The position numbers and the translations under genes were made by a program. From Mycetohabitans endofungorum (GTDB lineage Bacteria > Pseudomonadota > Gammaproteobacteria > Burkholderiales > Burkholderiaceae), in contig NZ_CP132744.1 in NCBI RefSeq assembly GCF_037477895.1, forward strand, positions 1,178,001 to 1,242,000: 64,000 bases of DNA, in the 5' to 3' direction. The notes beneath the pieces were generated by a model, which was given only the letters and a program-made list of their open reading frames with translations, searched no databases and was not told the DNA's origin. Positions 8,538 through 17,690 of this stretch are shown here, in pieces (positions within the stretch are counted from its first letter, which is position 1; every line of letters begins with the position of its first letter).

Positions 8538-9749
8538 TTAGGTCCAGTTCGAGTCGTCGTTGTCGCCGACGTCGATGTTACCGCTCGTGTTGTCGCCCCA
8601 ATCGTCGTTGCCGCGGCCGACATCGAATCCTGGGTCAAGCTGTGTGCCCGGATGGTCGCACCGGCGCTCGTCATCGACGATCACATCGCGCTCGATCACC
8701 TGCTCGCGGCTGCCCCCGAGCATTTGACCGAGCAGCACGCCGGTCAACAGCCCGCCCATGCTACTCCCACCGCCGCCTGGGTGCTGCACGATCACGGTCG
8801 GTTGCGGTTGCGGTTGCGGTTGCGTCGGCGGCGCCGCGCCGCCTTGTGCATGGCCGAACCGTTCGGCTTCCTGGGCATACACGGACGGGTTCCCGCTGCT
8901 TGACGACTTACCGGTACCGGTGCCGGCGTTGCCCGCGGCCGCATTCGGCTCGGCTCGTCCTTCAGTGCGGGCCCGGGCGCTGTCCAGACGACGTTTGAGA
9001 TCCTCGAGTGCGTAGTCTGGCACCGGACTACCGTGGTTCGCAAGTTTGTCGGTCAACTCGCGCAACGCGGTTTCGATCGCGTCGACTTCGCCAAGTAGTG
9101 CTTCATGTCCCGGCACCGTCGAGAGGCGCACATCGAGCTTGAGCGAGCGCGTCGCGTTCAGCAGTTCGGTTGCATGCTTGAGTTGCGCGCGACGCTGCTC
9201 CTTCGCGCGACTATCATCATTCGAACGTGCGCGCAACACGGTACGTCGCACCAGCAGTACGACCAACGCGAGCACGATAACAAAGCCGATCCACCTGCCG
9301 ATCGACGGGCTGTGGCGTGACGCCTGCAAAGGCGGCGCGATGGGCGCCACCGCCGTGCCGGCGGTGCCGGGCAGTATCGCGGGCGCAGACGGCAACGGCC
9401 TACTGCGCGACACCGCATGTTCGGCCTGTTGCTGCACGCGCGCCTCGATGGCGTTGAACTGCGCGGCGCTGGAGGCAAAGCGCAGTTCAGGGTCGAGCGC
9501 CCGCGCTTTCTGAAGTTCGGCCAGTGCGTCCGGGACTCGGCCTTCCTGGGCGAGTACCTGGCCGTACAGGTAGTGTGCATGGGCGCTGTTCGGATGCGCG
9601 CGCAACACTTCGACGAGCTGGCTGTGCGCCTGCTGCCAGTTGCCTCGTGCAATTGCGTTGTTGACTTCGCGTGTGCTGGGCACCGCAAAGGCTGCAGCCG
9701 ACGCTGCGATGGCGGCGCCGGCCAGGATGATCGCCAGTAGTTTCTTCAT
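8538..9749 (-). CDS. Signal-peptide TPR membrane protein with low-complexity C-terminus
   Basis: A 403-residue protein. The start at 9749 gives a clear signal sequence (MKKLLAIILAGAAIAASAA). A tetratricopeptide segment follows (NWQQAHSQLVEVLRAHPNSA, HYLYGQVLAQEGRVPDALAE). A membrane helix (WIGFVIVLALVVLLVRRTV) then leads to a charged coiled region. The C-terminal third is low-complexity: a (QP)4 run encoded by a 6-base CAACCG-type repeat near 8800-8825, glycine/serine tracts, and an acidic Asp/Asn/Gly-rich tail. It ends 62 bases before the PspA-like gene on the same strand, so they may form an operon concerned with envelope stress. I do not know a named homologue. Confidence 0.75.
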   Translation of the reverse strand: MKKLLAIILAGAAIAASAAAFAVPSTREVNNAIARGNWQQAHSQLVEVLRAHPNSAHAHYLYGQVLAQEGRVPDALAELQKARALDPELRFASSAAQFNAIEARVQQQAEHAVSRSRPLPSAPAILPGTAGTAVAPIAPPLQASRHSPSIGRWIGFVIVLALVVLLVRRTVLRARSNDDSRAKEQRRAQLKHATELLNATRSLKLDVRLSTVPGHEALLGEVDAIETALRELTDKLANHGSPVPDYALEDLKRRLDSARARTEGRAEPNAAAGNAGTGTGKSSSSGNPSVYAQEAERFGHAQGGAAPPTQPQPQPQPTVIVQHPGGGGSSMGGLLTGVLLGQMLGGSREQVIERDVIVDDERRCDHPGTQLDPGFDVGRGNDDWGDNTSGNIDVGDNDDSNWT

Positions 9750-9811
9750 CGTTTGATCGGGCCATGCATCGGCCCATACAGAGGCGTGCGCCGGAGCGCG
9801 GCGCACGCGGT

Positions 9812-10495
9812 TTACGACTGGGCAGTCGTACTGAGCTGCTTCTTCAGCGCCTCGAGACGATCGTCCACAGAGGGCCCCTTGGATAGCGCGGCCAGCTTGT
9901 CATCCAGCGCTTTGCCGCTACGCTCGTCGGCCGAGTTCAGCCGCGAGTCGGAGCGCGCGTTCTGCAGCGCGACTTTGTCCTCGAGTTTCTGAAAGTCCTC
10001 TGCAAGGTTTTGCCCGCCGATGCCGCCTAGCGCGGTGGCCGCCGTGTCCTTCGCTTGCGCAATCTGCTGCTTGGCTTGCAAGATGTTCGAGCGCGCATTC
10101 AGGTCGTTGCGACGTTCGCGCATCTCGTTGATTTGCTGCTTGAGCTGTTCCACCGACGGCTCCAGTGCCGCCAGTTCCTTTGCAATCGCGTCGCGTTCGG
10201 CCTGCGCATTCGCCTGGGCACTGAGTGCTTCGCGAGCCAGTGCCTCATCGCCGGCTTGCAGCGCGCGTTTCGCTCCGTCTTCGTACTTCTTCACCTTGTC
10301 ATCGGCGACGTCGCGCTTGCTGCGCTGCATCGCGACCTGCGCCTCGATCTCGATCAGCGAGTTCTCCGCTTTCGCGATGCTGTCGTCGAGTTCGCGTACG
10401 ATCTGCCGCGCGTCGCGCGCGGGATCCTGGACCGATTCGGCTGCGTCGTTCAACAGGCCCTTGAGCGTACGCGAGATGGTGTTCAGTAGTGACAT
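9812..10495 (-). CDS. PspA/IM30-family protein
   Basis: A 227-residue coiled-coil protein. The start at 10495 has a near-perfect GGAGGAATTC ribosome-binding site. It starts MSLLNTISRTLKGLLNDAAE and continues VQDPARDARQIVRELDDSIA, the amphipathic and first helical segments typical of PspA/IM30. Long heptad-rich helices follow (AQVAMQRSKRDVADDKVKKYE and on). Family members bind the inner face of the cytoplasmic membrane and polymerise there to protect it under stress. No pspF or pspBC is near. The partner is the TPR membrane protein downstream. The family call is firm; the function is by homology. Confidence 0.88.
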   Translation of the reverse strand: MSLLNTISRTLKGLLNDAAESVQDPARDARQIVRELDDSIAKAENSLIEIEAQVAMQRSKRDVADDKVKKYEDGAKRALQAGDEALAREALSAQANAQAERDAIAKELAALEPSVEQLKQQINEMRERRNDLNARSNILQAKQQIAQAKDTAATALGGIGGQNLAEDFQKLEDKVALQNARSDSRLNSADERSGKALDDKLAALSKGPSVDDRLEALKKQLSTTAQS

Positions 10496-10843
10496 GAATT
10501 CCTCCGTTGATTGGGCCGCGCCCGAGCATCGGCCGCCGCGAATAGTAGGACCGGGCGGGCGGTTGCAAGGGCCGCACTTGTCGCGCCGTTGGCCGGCGCG
10601 CGCAGCTATGCCTGCGCTTTGACGGGTTGATGGCGGATTCGTTGCGCCGCCGCGCTGTCTGACGTGAGGATCATACACAACGCCGCGCCGACGCGGCACG
10701 GTAGCGCGCATCAGCAATTGCTTACAAAAAAGTCGGGGAGAGTGCCGCGTGCACGCATTAAAATGCGCGTTTTGTCGCGACGCCGCAATCCGCACGGGGC
10801 GGTAACATCACGCGCGTCGACAAGACCGCGGCGCTATCCTGAC
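10496..10843. other. Divergent intergenic region between pspA-like and PBP1a genes
   Basis: This 348-base stretch separates two divergent genes and should hold both promoters. It has GC-rich inverted stretches, but no convincing operator, RNA gene or -35/-10 pair that I would defend. An open frame of 60 codons runs in from 10664 in frame with the penicillin-binding protein, but it is rich in Arg and His and looks untranslated. Confidence 0.4.
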
Positions 10844-13336
10844 ATGCCTACCGTAAAACGACCCGATCCGTCCGATCCTCAACGCGGCGAGCGTCGTGCA
10901 CCACCGACGCGGCAGCGTGCCGCGGCACGCCAGCGGAGCGGGTCGCGCTCGCGGGCTGCCTCGTTTATGCTGGGCTTTGCCTGCCTGGTGGCGGCCACCG
11001 CAATGATCGGCGCACTGGTGCTGGGCTACGCGCTGGTTGTGATGCGACCAAAGCTGCCATCGCTGGACGTGTTGATTGACTATCGCCCTAAGGTTCCATT
11101 GCGCGTCTACACGGCCGACCACGTGTTGATCGGCGAATTCGGCGAGGAGCGCCGCAGCCTTGTGCAAATCCAGGACGCGCCCGACATGATGAAGAAGGCC
11201 GTGCTGGCGATCGAAGACTATCGGTTCTACGAGCACGGTGGTGTGGACTTCATCGGTATCCTGCGCTCGGGCATCACGGACCTAGTGCACGGCGGGCGTG
11301 CGCAGGGCGCGAGCACAATTACGATGCAGGTAGCGCGCAACTTCTTCCTGTCCAGCGAAAAAACCTATACGCGCAAGATCTACGAGATGTTGCTCGCCTA
11401 TAAGATTGAGGCGGCGCTGTCTAAGGATCAGATTCTCGAGTTGTACATGAATCAGATCTATCTCGGTCAGCGCGCGTACGGATTTGCCGCGGCGGCCCGC
11501 GTGTACTTTGGCAAGGACCTGAAGGACATCACGCTAGCGCAGGCCGCCATGCTGGCGGGATTGCCGAAGGCGCCGTCCGCCTACAACCCGATCGTTAATC
11601 CCAGGCGTGCGAAGGTGCGGCAAGAATACATCCTGAAACGCATGCTCGAGCTGCGCTACATTACGCAAGACCAATACGACCAAGCGATCCATGAAGACTT
11701 GCACGTGCGCACGGCGGGCAACGAATACAGTGTGCACGCGGAATACGTCGCCGAAATGGTGCGCCAGGCGATGTACGCGCAATATCGTGACGAAGCCTAT
11801 ACGCGCGGGCTGACGGTCACGACGACGATCGACTCGGCGGATCAGGCCGCCGCCTACGATGCGGTACGCAAAGGCGTGCTCGACTACGAGCGCCGCCATG
11901 GCTATCGCGGACCGGAGGCGGGCATCGAGCTGCCGCCCGCCGGGGGCAAGCGCGATCAGGCGATCGAGGACGTGCTCGTTGACCATCCGGACAATGGTGA
12001 TTTGCTTGCCGCCGTGGTCATTGATGCGAGCCCGCGGCAGGTCGATGCGCAGTTGTCCGACGGCACCGTCGTGCAGATCAGAGGCGACGGGCTGCGCTTT
12101 GCCGCAGGCGCACTGTCGCCCCGTGCGTCGGCAGCAGTGCGGATCCGAGCAGGCTCGGTCATCCGCATCGTGCGCGATGCGAACGGTCGGGCCTCGATTA
12201 TGCAGCTGCCGCAGGTCGAGGGTGCGCTTGTGTCGGTCGTGCCGCAGAATGGTGCGATCCGCGCGCTGGTCGGCGGCTTCGATTTCAATAAGAACAAATT
12301 CAACCACGTCACACAGGCGTGGCGGCAACCGGGCTCGAGCTTTAAGCCGTTCGTTTATTCGGCCGCGTTGGAAAAAGGGTTGGGCCCGGCGACCATCATT
12401 AACGACGCGCCGTTGTATTTTCCGCCGACGACACCGGGTGGGCAGGCGTGGGAACCGAAGGACGATGACCAACCTGAGGGCCCGATGCCGATGCGCGTGG
12501 CGTTGCAGAAGTCTAAGAACCTGGTATCGATCCGGATTCTGTCGTATATCGGCACGCAGTACGCGCAGCAATACGTGACCGAGCGGTTCGGCTTCGACCC
12601 TGACAAAACGCCACCCTACCTACCGATGGCACTGGGCGCGGGGCTGGTGACGCCGTTGCAGTCGGCGGCAGCCTATTCAATCTTCGCGAACGGTGGCTAT
12701 CGGGTCAATCCGTATTTGATCGCGCAGGTCGACGATGCGCACGGCGAGCCGCTGCTGCAGGCCCAGCCGCTGGTGGCCGGCCAGGATGCACCGCAGGTGA
12801 TTGCGCCGCGCAATGCGTATGTGATGAACAGCCTGCTGCATTCGGTCGCGTCGGTAGGCACGGGCTCGGGAACCAACGCGTTGCATCGCGGCGACCTGGC
12901 TGGCAAGACTGGGACGACCAACGACGCCAAGGACGGCTGGTTCGCCGGCTATCAGCACACCCTGGTCGCGGTCGCGTGGATGGGTTACGACCAGCCCAAA
13001 TCGCTCGGCAGTCGAGAATTTGGCGCGCAACTGGCGCTGCCAATCTGGGTCCAGTACATGGGGCGCGCGCTGCGTGGCGTGCCGCAGTACCAAGCGCCGG
13101 TACCCGAGGGGTTGACGATGATCGATGGCGAACTGTTCTACGCGGATAAGACGCCGGGTAACGGCTTTGTCGCGTCGATCGGGCTCGACGCGAACGCGCC
13201 GGCCGGCGCAAGCGATTCGAACGCACAGTTTGGCACGGTGGGGCCAGGTGGCATGCAACCGCCGGCGCCGCCGCCTGATGTGAATTCGGCAGAGCGCCAG
13301 CAGATCATGAACCTGTTTGGCGACAGCAGGCCGTAA
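10844..13336 (+). CDS. mrcA: Bifunctional penicillin-binding protein 1A (transglycosylase/transpeptidase)
   Basis: A class A PBP of 830 residues from the ATG at 10844 (MPTVKRPDPSDPQ). It has a basic cytoplasmic tail and a membrane anchor (MLGFACLVAATAMIGALVLGYA). The glycosyltransferase-51 domain shows the catalytic-Glu motif AIEDYRFYEHGGVDF and GASTITMQVARN. The transpeptidase domain has the SxxK serine in GSSFKPF, the SxN motif in KSKN and KTGTT near the C-terminus. It polymerises and cross-links peptidoglycan in the periplasm. An intervening OB-like insert typical of PBP1a is present (about residues 350-480). The C-terminus is Gly/Pro-rich. No operon partner is visible; a weak hairpin follows. 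Confidence 0.93.
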   Translation: MPTVKRPDPSDPQRGERRAPPTRQRAAARQRSGSRSRAASFMLGFACLVAATAMIGALVLGYALVVMRPKLPSLDVLIDYRPKVPLRVYTADHVLIGEFGEERRSLVQIQDAPDMMKKAVLAIEDYRFYEHGGVDFIGILRSGITDLVHGGRAQGASTITMQVARNFFLSSEKTYTRKIYEMLLAYKIEAALSKDQILELYMNQIYLGQRAYGFAAAARVYFGKDLKDITLAQAAMLAGLPKAPSAYNPIVNPRRAKVRQEYILKRMLELRYITQDQYDQAIHEDLHVRTAGNEYSVHAEYVAEMVRQAMYAQYRDEAYTRGLTVTTTIDSADQAAAYDAVRKGVLDYERRHGYRGPEAGIELPPAGGKRDQAIEDVLVDHPDNGDLLAAVVIDASPRQVDAQLSDGTVVQIRGDGLRFAAGALSPRASAAVRIRAGSVIRIVRDANGRASIMQLPQVEGALVSVVPQNGAIRALVGGFDFNKNKFNHVTQAWRQPGSSFKPFVYSAALEKGLGPATIINDAPLYFPPTTPGGQAWEPKDDDQPEGPMPMRVALQKSKNLVSIRILSYIGTQYAQQYVTERFGFDPDKTPPYLPMALGAGLVTPLQSAAAYSIFANGGYRVNPYLIAQVDDAHGEPLLQAQPLVAGQDAPQVIAPRNAYVMNSLLHSVASVGTGSGTNALHRGDLAGKTGTTNDAKDGWFAGYQHTLVAVAWMGYDQPKSLGSREFGAQLALPIWVQYMGRALRGVPQYQAPVPEGLTMIDGELFYADKTPGNGFVASIGLDANAPAGASDSNAQFGTVGPGGMQPPAPPPDVNSAERQQIMNLFGDSRP

Positions 13337-13356
13337 TGCGCGCACGATCGCCAGCG

Positions 13357-13378
13357 TGCCCGTCGAAATGGACGGGCA
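13357..13378. terminator. Hairpin downstream of the PBP1a gene
   Basis: A perfect 8-base stem, TGCCCGTC (13357-13364) with GACGGGCA (13371-13378), around a 6-base loop, 20 bases after the stop codon. There is no strong T-run on the plus strand, so if it terminates at all it is not a classic intrinsic terminator. Confidence 0.35.
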
Positions 13379-13726
13379 TCTGGTGATGGGCAACCACGGT
13401 ACACACAACACGCCTTCGATCAATAGCTGGTCCGCTCATTATCGGCGCTTCCCTGTTCATTTCACATCGACTTCCGTGTCTTGGCTCAATCAGTTCGAAC
13501 ATGGGCACATTGGCAGCTTGTCCGTCACCTGCTGTGCAATACCGCCGCAACTGAAGTTGTCTGCTGCTGTGGATGCCAGCGCCAGTGCGCCCGACGACTT
13601 AACACGATTTGCAGGCAGAGTCAATTGTACGAATTGGCGAGCATCTATTGCGCAAAGACATCACGGTCCTGCGCAAGTTCCAGCCTGATCACCCCCGGGC
13701 AGTATCCAGATACAGCACATGCTAGG

Positions 13727-14041
13727 CGGTATCCGGACAGCACACACTGCACTCTGGAACGACGCGTGCGGTGCTGGCGGGCAAGTTCCGGCCTACCAAG
13801 AGAAGTTTTCCCGCAGCAGCACGAGTGTGGTGCACAAGACCTGTCGGATTTTACCGACATGGCTGGGCTACGCGTGACGATCGCCGGCTCGCCATTCGAT
13901 CACTGGCTGTATCATTTCGTGCTGGCCTTCTCGCGCTGGGAATGCTTCCATGTTGCCAAACGAAGCGAGAGCTTCGAAGCATTATTCACTGACTTGCAAA
14001 ACACGCTGTGGTTGTCTAGACGTTGCCCGCGCGAAAATCGC
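13727..14041 (+). pseudogene. IS21-family transposase (IstA) remnant
   Basis: About 105 codons match the IstA pattern I know from IS21-family elements: RRYPDS, then TLERRVRCWRA, then LSDFTDMAGLRVTIAGSPFD, then HWLYHFVLAFSRWE, then ESFEALFTDLQNTLW. In intact proteins this is followed by EHRTDSLSAAFRNL; here the frame breaks down after CPRENR. Neither the start, the C-terminal half nor an istB gene is present. The long open frame 13481-14119 around it is not an intact gene. The flanks (13379-13726 and 14042-14160) show nothing else I recognise. Confidence 0.72.
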
Positions 14042-14176
14042 ATGCTACACACGCGCAGCAATCGCGCTCAGGCTCACGAGAATGGCTATGGGCTGATATT
14101 GCGCATGTGTCAGCCTTAATGGCGGCAAGCATGGACGTGGCTTGAGGTGATCGATGAACGGCGATAGGAGCTTTCG

Positions 14177-14806
14177 ATGCTGGACTTTTCGACTTTGGGC
14201 ACCTTTGTCGTGGTCGTGCTCGGACTGTTGCTGATTCCCGGGCCAGCTGTGTTGCTGGTGCTCACGCGCACAGTACAAGGCGGCCGCACAATCGGCGTAT
14301 TCACCGGGCTCGGTGTGGCGGCTGGAGATCTTATCCACACGCTTTGTGCAGCAGTGGGCTTATCCGCGTTGCTGATGACCTCAGCGCTGGCATTCAATAT
14401 CGTTAAGTTGGCTGGCGCCGCGTATCTACTCTATCTTGGGGTGCAGGTGTTGCTCGAGAAACCGACACTTGGGTATGCGCTCACGCCGAAGCCGGCTGCG
14501 GTTTCACCTAGGAAGGCCTTTGTTCAAGCGATGCTGATCGAGGTGCTCAATCCAGAAGTCGCGTTGTTCTTTCTTGCATTCCTGCCACAGTTTGCGCAGC
14601 CGGAGCGCGGTGCGACGTTTTGGCAGTTCGTCGTGCTCGGGCTGATCTTTGTCGCCATAGGCATGTTGTACTTGACGGCTGTAATCTTTTCGATACGCTC
14701 GCTTGGCCGCATCATGTCGCGTTTACACTGGCTGCGCCGCTGGGAGAAAAAAATGATTGGCATCATCTTCGTCCTGCTTGGACTGAAGCTGGCGATGCAG
14801 CAATAA
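14177..14806 (+). CDS. LysE/RhtB-family amino-acid exporter
   Basis: A 209-residue inner-membrane protein with a GGAG site before the ATG. The family signature is near the N-terminus (LGLLLIPGPAVLLVLTRTVQ, then GGRTIGVFTGLGVAAGD). About six hydrophobic helices are visible, and the mid-protein motif FVQAMLIEVLNPEVALFFLA is typical of RhtB-type exporters. These proteins export amino acids such as homoserine, threonine or lysine. The substrate cannot be deduced. It stands alone between an IS21 remnant and a gene-free stretch. Confidence 0.92.
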   Translation: MLDFSTLGTFVVVVLGLLLIPGPAVLLVLTRTVQGGRTIGVFTGLGVAAGDLIHTLCAAVGLSALLMTSALAFNIVKLAGAAYLLYLGVQVLLEKPTLGYALTPKPAAVSPRKAFVQAMLIEVLNPEVALFFLAFLPQFAQPERGATFWQFVVLGLIFVAIGMLYLTAVIFSIRSLGRIMSRLHWLRRWEKKMIGIIFVLLGLKLAMQQ

Positions 14807-15179
14807 TAGGTTTGGTTTGGAGCAACACAACGCATAGCGCCGCCAGCCGTCGCACTTAAAAAATTAGATTGGACGTTTCATTGGTCTTAGCGCCATGCGG
14901 TCAGTCAACCCGTTGTTCAATGAAATGGACGGTCGCTCGCCGATCCAACGCAGCACGCCGGGCGCTTTGACGCGCTGCGCCAGCGTTCGAAAACGTTGAT
15001 GGCCAGACACGCCGCTGAAGGTCGGACACGCCGACGTGTTCAAGCGTGTGACCGGAACTGGCGCCCAGTTTCATCCGACAAACGCAGGCCCTGCACCATG
15101 TAGCCGCCTCTGCGCGGCCTTATTTGCGGCCTTAGCTGCATCCTATCAGCGTAGCTTTGGCAGCCCAGTCTTGCTTGGC
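14807..15179. other. Gene-free stretch
   Basis: This 373-base segment, between the LysE gene and the convergent TetR gene, contains no frame with recognisable protein sequence. Base composition is mixed and it could be eroded coding DNA. I see nothing definite in it. Confidence 0.5.
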
Positions 15180-15827
15180 TTAGCGGCGTTCCGCTGATGG
15201 GGATTCACTGTCCGTGACTGCTCGCGATGCATCCCAAACCGACATGACATGGGTGATAGCGGCATCTATGACGGTGTGGCGAACGCCGTCTCGAGCTAAG
15301 GTGGACAGCCCTAGCAGGAAACTGTCGAATACCGTAGACAAGGCGCGGACATTGACATTGGCGCGCAGTTCGCCGCTGGCGATGCCCCGCTCAATGCATG
15401 CAACAATGCCGGCTCGGGTCTGTGCACGTGAACGCGTCAGCGGTGCGGTAACTGCCGAGTGCTTCTCGGAAGGGGCGCTCAGTACGCCTAAGCCGACCAT
15501 ACATCCCTTCGGATGCCCGCGCTCGCACTGCATCTTGGCCGAACGGCGTAATGCCGTTTCGATGGCATCGCGCGGGGACAGACCGGTGTCCCACAGGCAC
15601 TCCACCACCCGAGCGTAGGTGGCCAGATAGCGCTGCACGCATTCATGAAATAGTGCCTCCTTAGAGCCGAAGGCTGCATAAAAGCTTGGCGCGGAGATGC
15701 CTCCGCCGATGCAGGCCTTTAATTGGCTCAACGACGTCGACTCGTAGCCGTTCTCCCAGAAAAGATGCATTGCTTCCTCGACCGCTTGCTCTCGATTGAA
15801 GGTTCGCGGGCGTCCCATTGTCGCCAT
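15180..15827 (-). CDS. TetR-family transcriptional regulator
   Basis: A 215-residue regulator. The start at 15827 has a GGAG site seven bases upstream. The N-terminal helix-turn-helix reads GRPRTFNREQAVEEAMHLFW, ENGYESTSLSQLKACIG, SAPSFYAAFGSKEALFHE, which is a complete TetR domain. The C-terminal ligand domain includes CERGHPKGCMVGLGVL, resembling AcrR-like regulators of small-molecule-responsive genes. It is divergent from an EthD-like gene. Two related palindromes lie in the gap between them, so it probably represses both itself and the neighbour. Confidence 0.92.
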   Translation of the reverse strand: MATMGRPRTFNREQAVEEAMHLFWENGYESTSLSQLKACIGGGISAPSFYAAFGSKEALFHECVQRYLATYARVVECLWDTGLSPRDAIETALRRSAKMQCERGHPKGCMVGLGVLSAPSEKHSAVTAPLTRSRAQTRAGIVACIERGIASGELRANVNVRALSTVFDSFLLGLSTLARDGVRHTVIDAAITHVMSVWDASRAVTDSESPSAERR

Positions 15828-15904
15828 CTCAAGCTCCAGAATTGCTCCATGGTGAATATACTAAAGATACGTAAACCGTTGACAATCTCGTAGGTGCCCA
15901 TTAA

Positions 15905-15920
15905 TGTACCAATCGATACA
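15905..15920. promoter_or_regulatory. Operator-like palindrome, site 1
   Basis: TGTACCAATCGATACA matches its own reverse complement at 12 of 16 positions and lies 78 bases upstream of the TetR start codon. The reverse complement, TGTATCGATTGGTACA, matches site 2 (16068-16083) at 13 of 16 positions. The similarity is seen; operator function is inferred from position and from the known habit of TetR regulators. Confidence 0.45.
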
Positions 15921-16067
15921 TAAATCAAAGCAATGCCACTTGCTTACGTTAGTGTTCGGTCGGAAGCGAACAGGACCGAAAAAGCTCTGACCGTCCGCGT
16001 ACGTAGCGTGGTCGCTTGTGCTTGCCAATGGCGGGTTGTGCGCAGGCGAGGTAGCGTCCGTAAGATA

Positions 16068-16083
16068 GGTATTGATTGGTATA
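16068..16083. promoter_or_regulatory. Operator-like palindrome, site 2
   Basis: GGTATTGATTGGTATA shares 13 of 16 bases with the reverse complement of site 1. It sits 64 bases before the first start codon of the EthD-like gene, where a repressor would overlap its promoter. The role is inferred. Confidence 0.45.
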
Positions 16084-16147
16084 TTAATGATGGCTTCCGA
16101 GCCATAACAGATCGAATTGCCCCACTTTTTACTGAGGGAACACTGCC

Positions 16148-16579
16148 ATGTTTCAACGCTTCATGCAAATTGTATGCTGCACTTTCGTCCTGCTCGCCGC
16201 AGCCCCATCGTTCGCTATTGATAATTTTCTGGTATCAGATCCGGTAGATAGAGGCACTTCTATGAGCACAAGTAACACGCCGGTGGTCGTGTATGTGACC
16301 TATCAAGGCACACCGCAAACCCGGTTTGACCGAACCTATTACGTTACCCATCACCTACCGCTGGTGATGAAGGCTTGGCAACAGTACGGCTTGCTTAGCG
16401 CTACTGCGTTTTTTCCTGCTGCAGGGCAGGTCGGCACCATCGCCATCTGCGAATGCATTTTCCGCGACGAAGCAGCAGTGAAGGCCGCGTTTAGTTCGCC
16501 GGAAGTGCCTGAAGTGATGGCTGACGTACCGCGCTTCACCGATGTGGCGCCAAGTCGCGTGCGCGCGGTTGAACTTTGA
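16148..16579 (+). CDS. EthD-like dimeric alpha-beta barrel protein, possibly exported
   Basis: A 143-residue frame whose last ~100 residues form an EthD-type domain (VVVYVTYQGTP, FDRTYYVTHHLPLVMKAWQQ, PEVMADVPRFTD). The YYxxHHLPL motif is the conserved EthD core. Members are small ferredoxin-like dimers found near oxidoreductase and degradation genes; the reaction is often unknown. The first 23 residues (MFQRFMQIVCCTFVLLAAAP, then SFA) look like a signal peptide and have a GAGGG site. A second ATG at 16262, with GAGG upstream, would give a cytoplasmic protein starting MSTSNTPVV. Both starts are credible. Confidence 0.78.
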   Translation: MFQRFMQIVCCTFVLLAAAPSFAIDNFLVSDPVDRGTSMSTSNTPVVVYVTYQGTPQTRFDRTYYVTHHLPLVMKAWQQYGLLSATAFFPAAGQVGTIAICECIFRDEAAVKAAFSSPEVPEVMADVPRFTDVAPSRVRAVEL

Positions 16580-16777
16580 TTGGAGGCAAGAAGATGTCCG
16601 ATCAACATGTTACCTGAGCGTCATGACGATGGCATCGGCTAGCAGGATGCGACGCGGCTATTTCTGGGTTCTTGGCGGATGGATCGAACTGGCTCGCCTG
16701 ACATACCCGCGCAGCGAGGTGGCAACGCCAATGGGAGCCGGTGATACCCGGTGCTCCTGTCTCGGATAGTCGTAACC

Positions 16778-17044
16778 TACGCCGAAAACTTCGCGGCGGG
16801 AATACGCGGGGTACCGGTTCGTATCATGCCAGTTACCAACGCCATTGAAAGCATGCACATGTAGTTGCGTAAGGCCGTGAAAAATCGCGGTCGCTTCCCA
16901 AGCGACGAAGCCGACAACAAGCTGATGTATGTAGCCTTGCGCAATATCGAAAAGAATGGGTAGATGCCGCTTATCCCTTGGCGGCAAGCCATCAATCAGT
17001 TCGCTATTCTGTCCGGCGAGTGGTTCACCAGCGCCATGAACTGA
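16778..17044 (+). pseudogene. IS256-family (Mutator-type) transposase C-terminal remnant
   Basis: One frame reads TNAIESMHM, stop, LRKAVKNRGRFPSDEA, then KLMYVALRNIEKNG, stop, then PWRQAINQFAILSGEWF. This is the C-terminal pattern of IS256 transposases (TNAIESLNxxLRKxxKxRGxFP, LxLRNIxKKW, WxxALNxFAI). Two in-frame stops and loss of everything upstream show it is dead. Nothing else recognisable lies in 16580-16777. Confidence 0.75.
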
Positions 17045-17690
17045 GATCTTTTAACCAGCCTTAGCACACAAGGTTCCTGATACCTCTTCGCTGGCCGAGA
17101 CCATCGAGGCGGCCAAGGGGCTGAGGTTGCTCCAGAATCAGGGTCGTTCTGAAATTCCAGCGTTTGGCTGTGGGTCCAACTGTCAAATGAGTTCGGCGCA
17201 TCCGATAATGAGCTGACTTCGACCACCGCTGCCTACGCATACTATCCTGTGGCGGATCTGGCGGCATTAGAGGTTTGCTTCATCCTTCGAGGTCGGGTAA
17301 AGCCCGATGAATCACTCTTAAGCATTGGAGTCTGCACCAAACCAGCTGCGGTTCACTGCTTGTTGCCAATGCTGGTCCGCTGCCTGCAGCGTGGCTGGAT
17401 GACCCACTCACCGGTGAATGGCACATCATTGGTCGCTCGCCGCGGCCTAATCGATGGAAATTTCGTCTGGGGGGCCTTCACCGGGTCCTTACGGTGTTTC
17501 GGCTGGAAACAGCATGTACCCCGATCAACATGGTGGTGCCGGGCCGATCGCTTCTTCATGCCTTTACGCTCGCGGCCAGCCTATAACGGAGGACTGCGGC
17601 GGCTGCTCGAGTGTGGAGCGCGCGAGTTCTGCTAGGATTGGCCCTAGCATGCGTTATTTAGCTGCTAGCGCTAGGCAAAAAGTGATTATT
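17045..17690. other. Gene-free stretch upstream of the two-partner secretion locus
   Basis: About 650 bases with no convincing gene. Open frames are present (for example 17249-17635) but without recognisable domains. It should hold the promoter of the cdiB/tpsB gene; I see no strong promoter match. The segment next to the IS256 remnant may be further transposon debris. Confidence 0.45.

Noticed and set aside
8304..8903. Arg-Ser-repeat protein encoded by the hexamer array
   Set aside because: The (RS)n run is simply the repeat translated, and the frame then runs antisense to the TPR gene.
11534..12571. 345-codon minus-strand open frame inside the PBP1a gene
   Set aside because: It is the antisense shadow of a high-GC gene with clear motifs; the peptide is Arg/His-rich without recognisable domains.
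13481..14119. 212-codon frame as an intact gene
   Set aside because: Only codons ~83-187 have homology (IS21 IstA); both ends are nonsense, so it is a remnant.
17454..17690. Upstream extension of the CdiB frame
   Set aside because: The first 79 codons have no signal peptide or homology; the ATG at 17691 gives a signal-like N-terminus.
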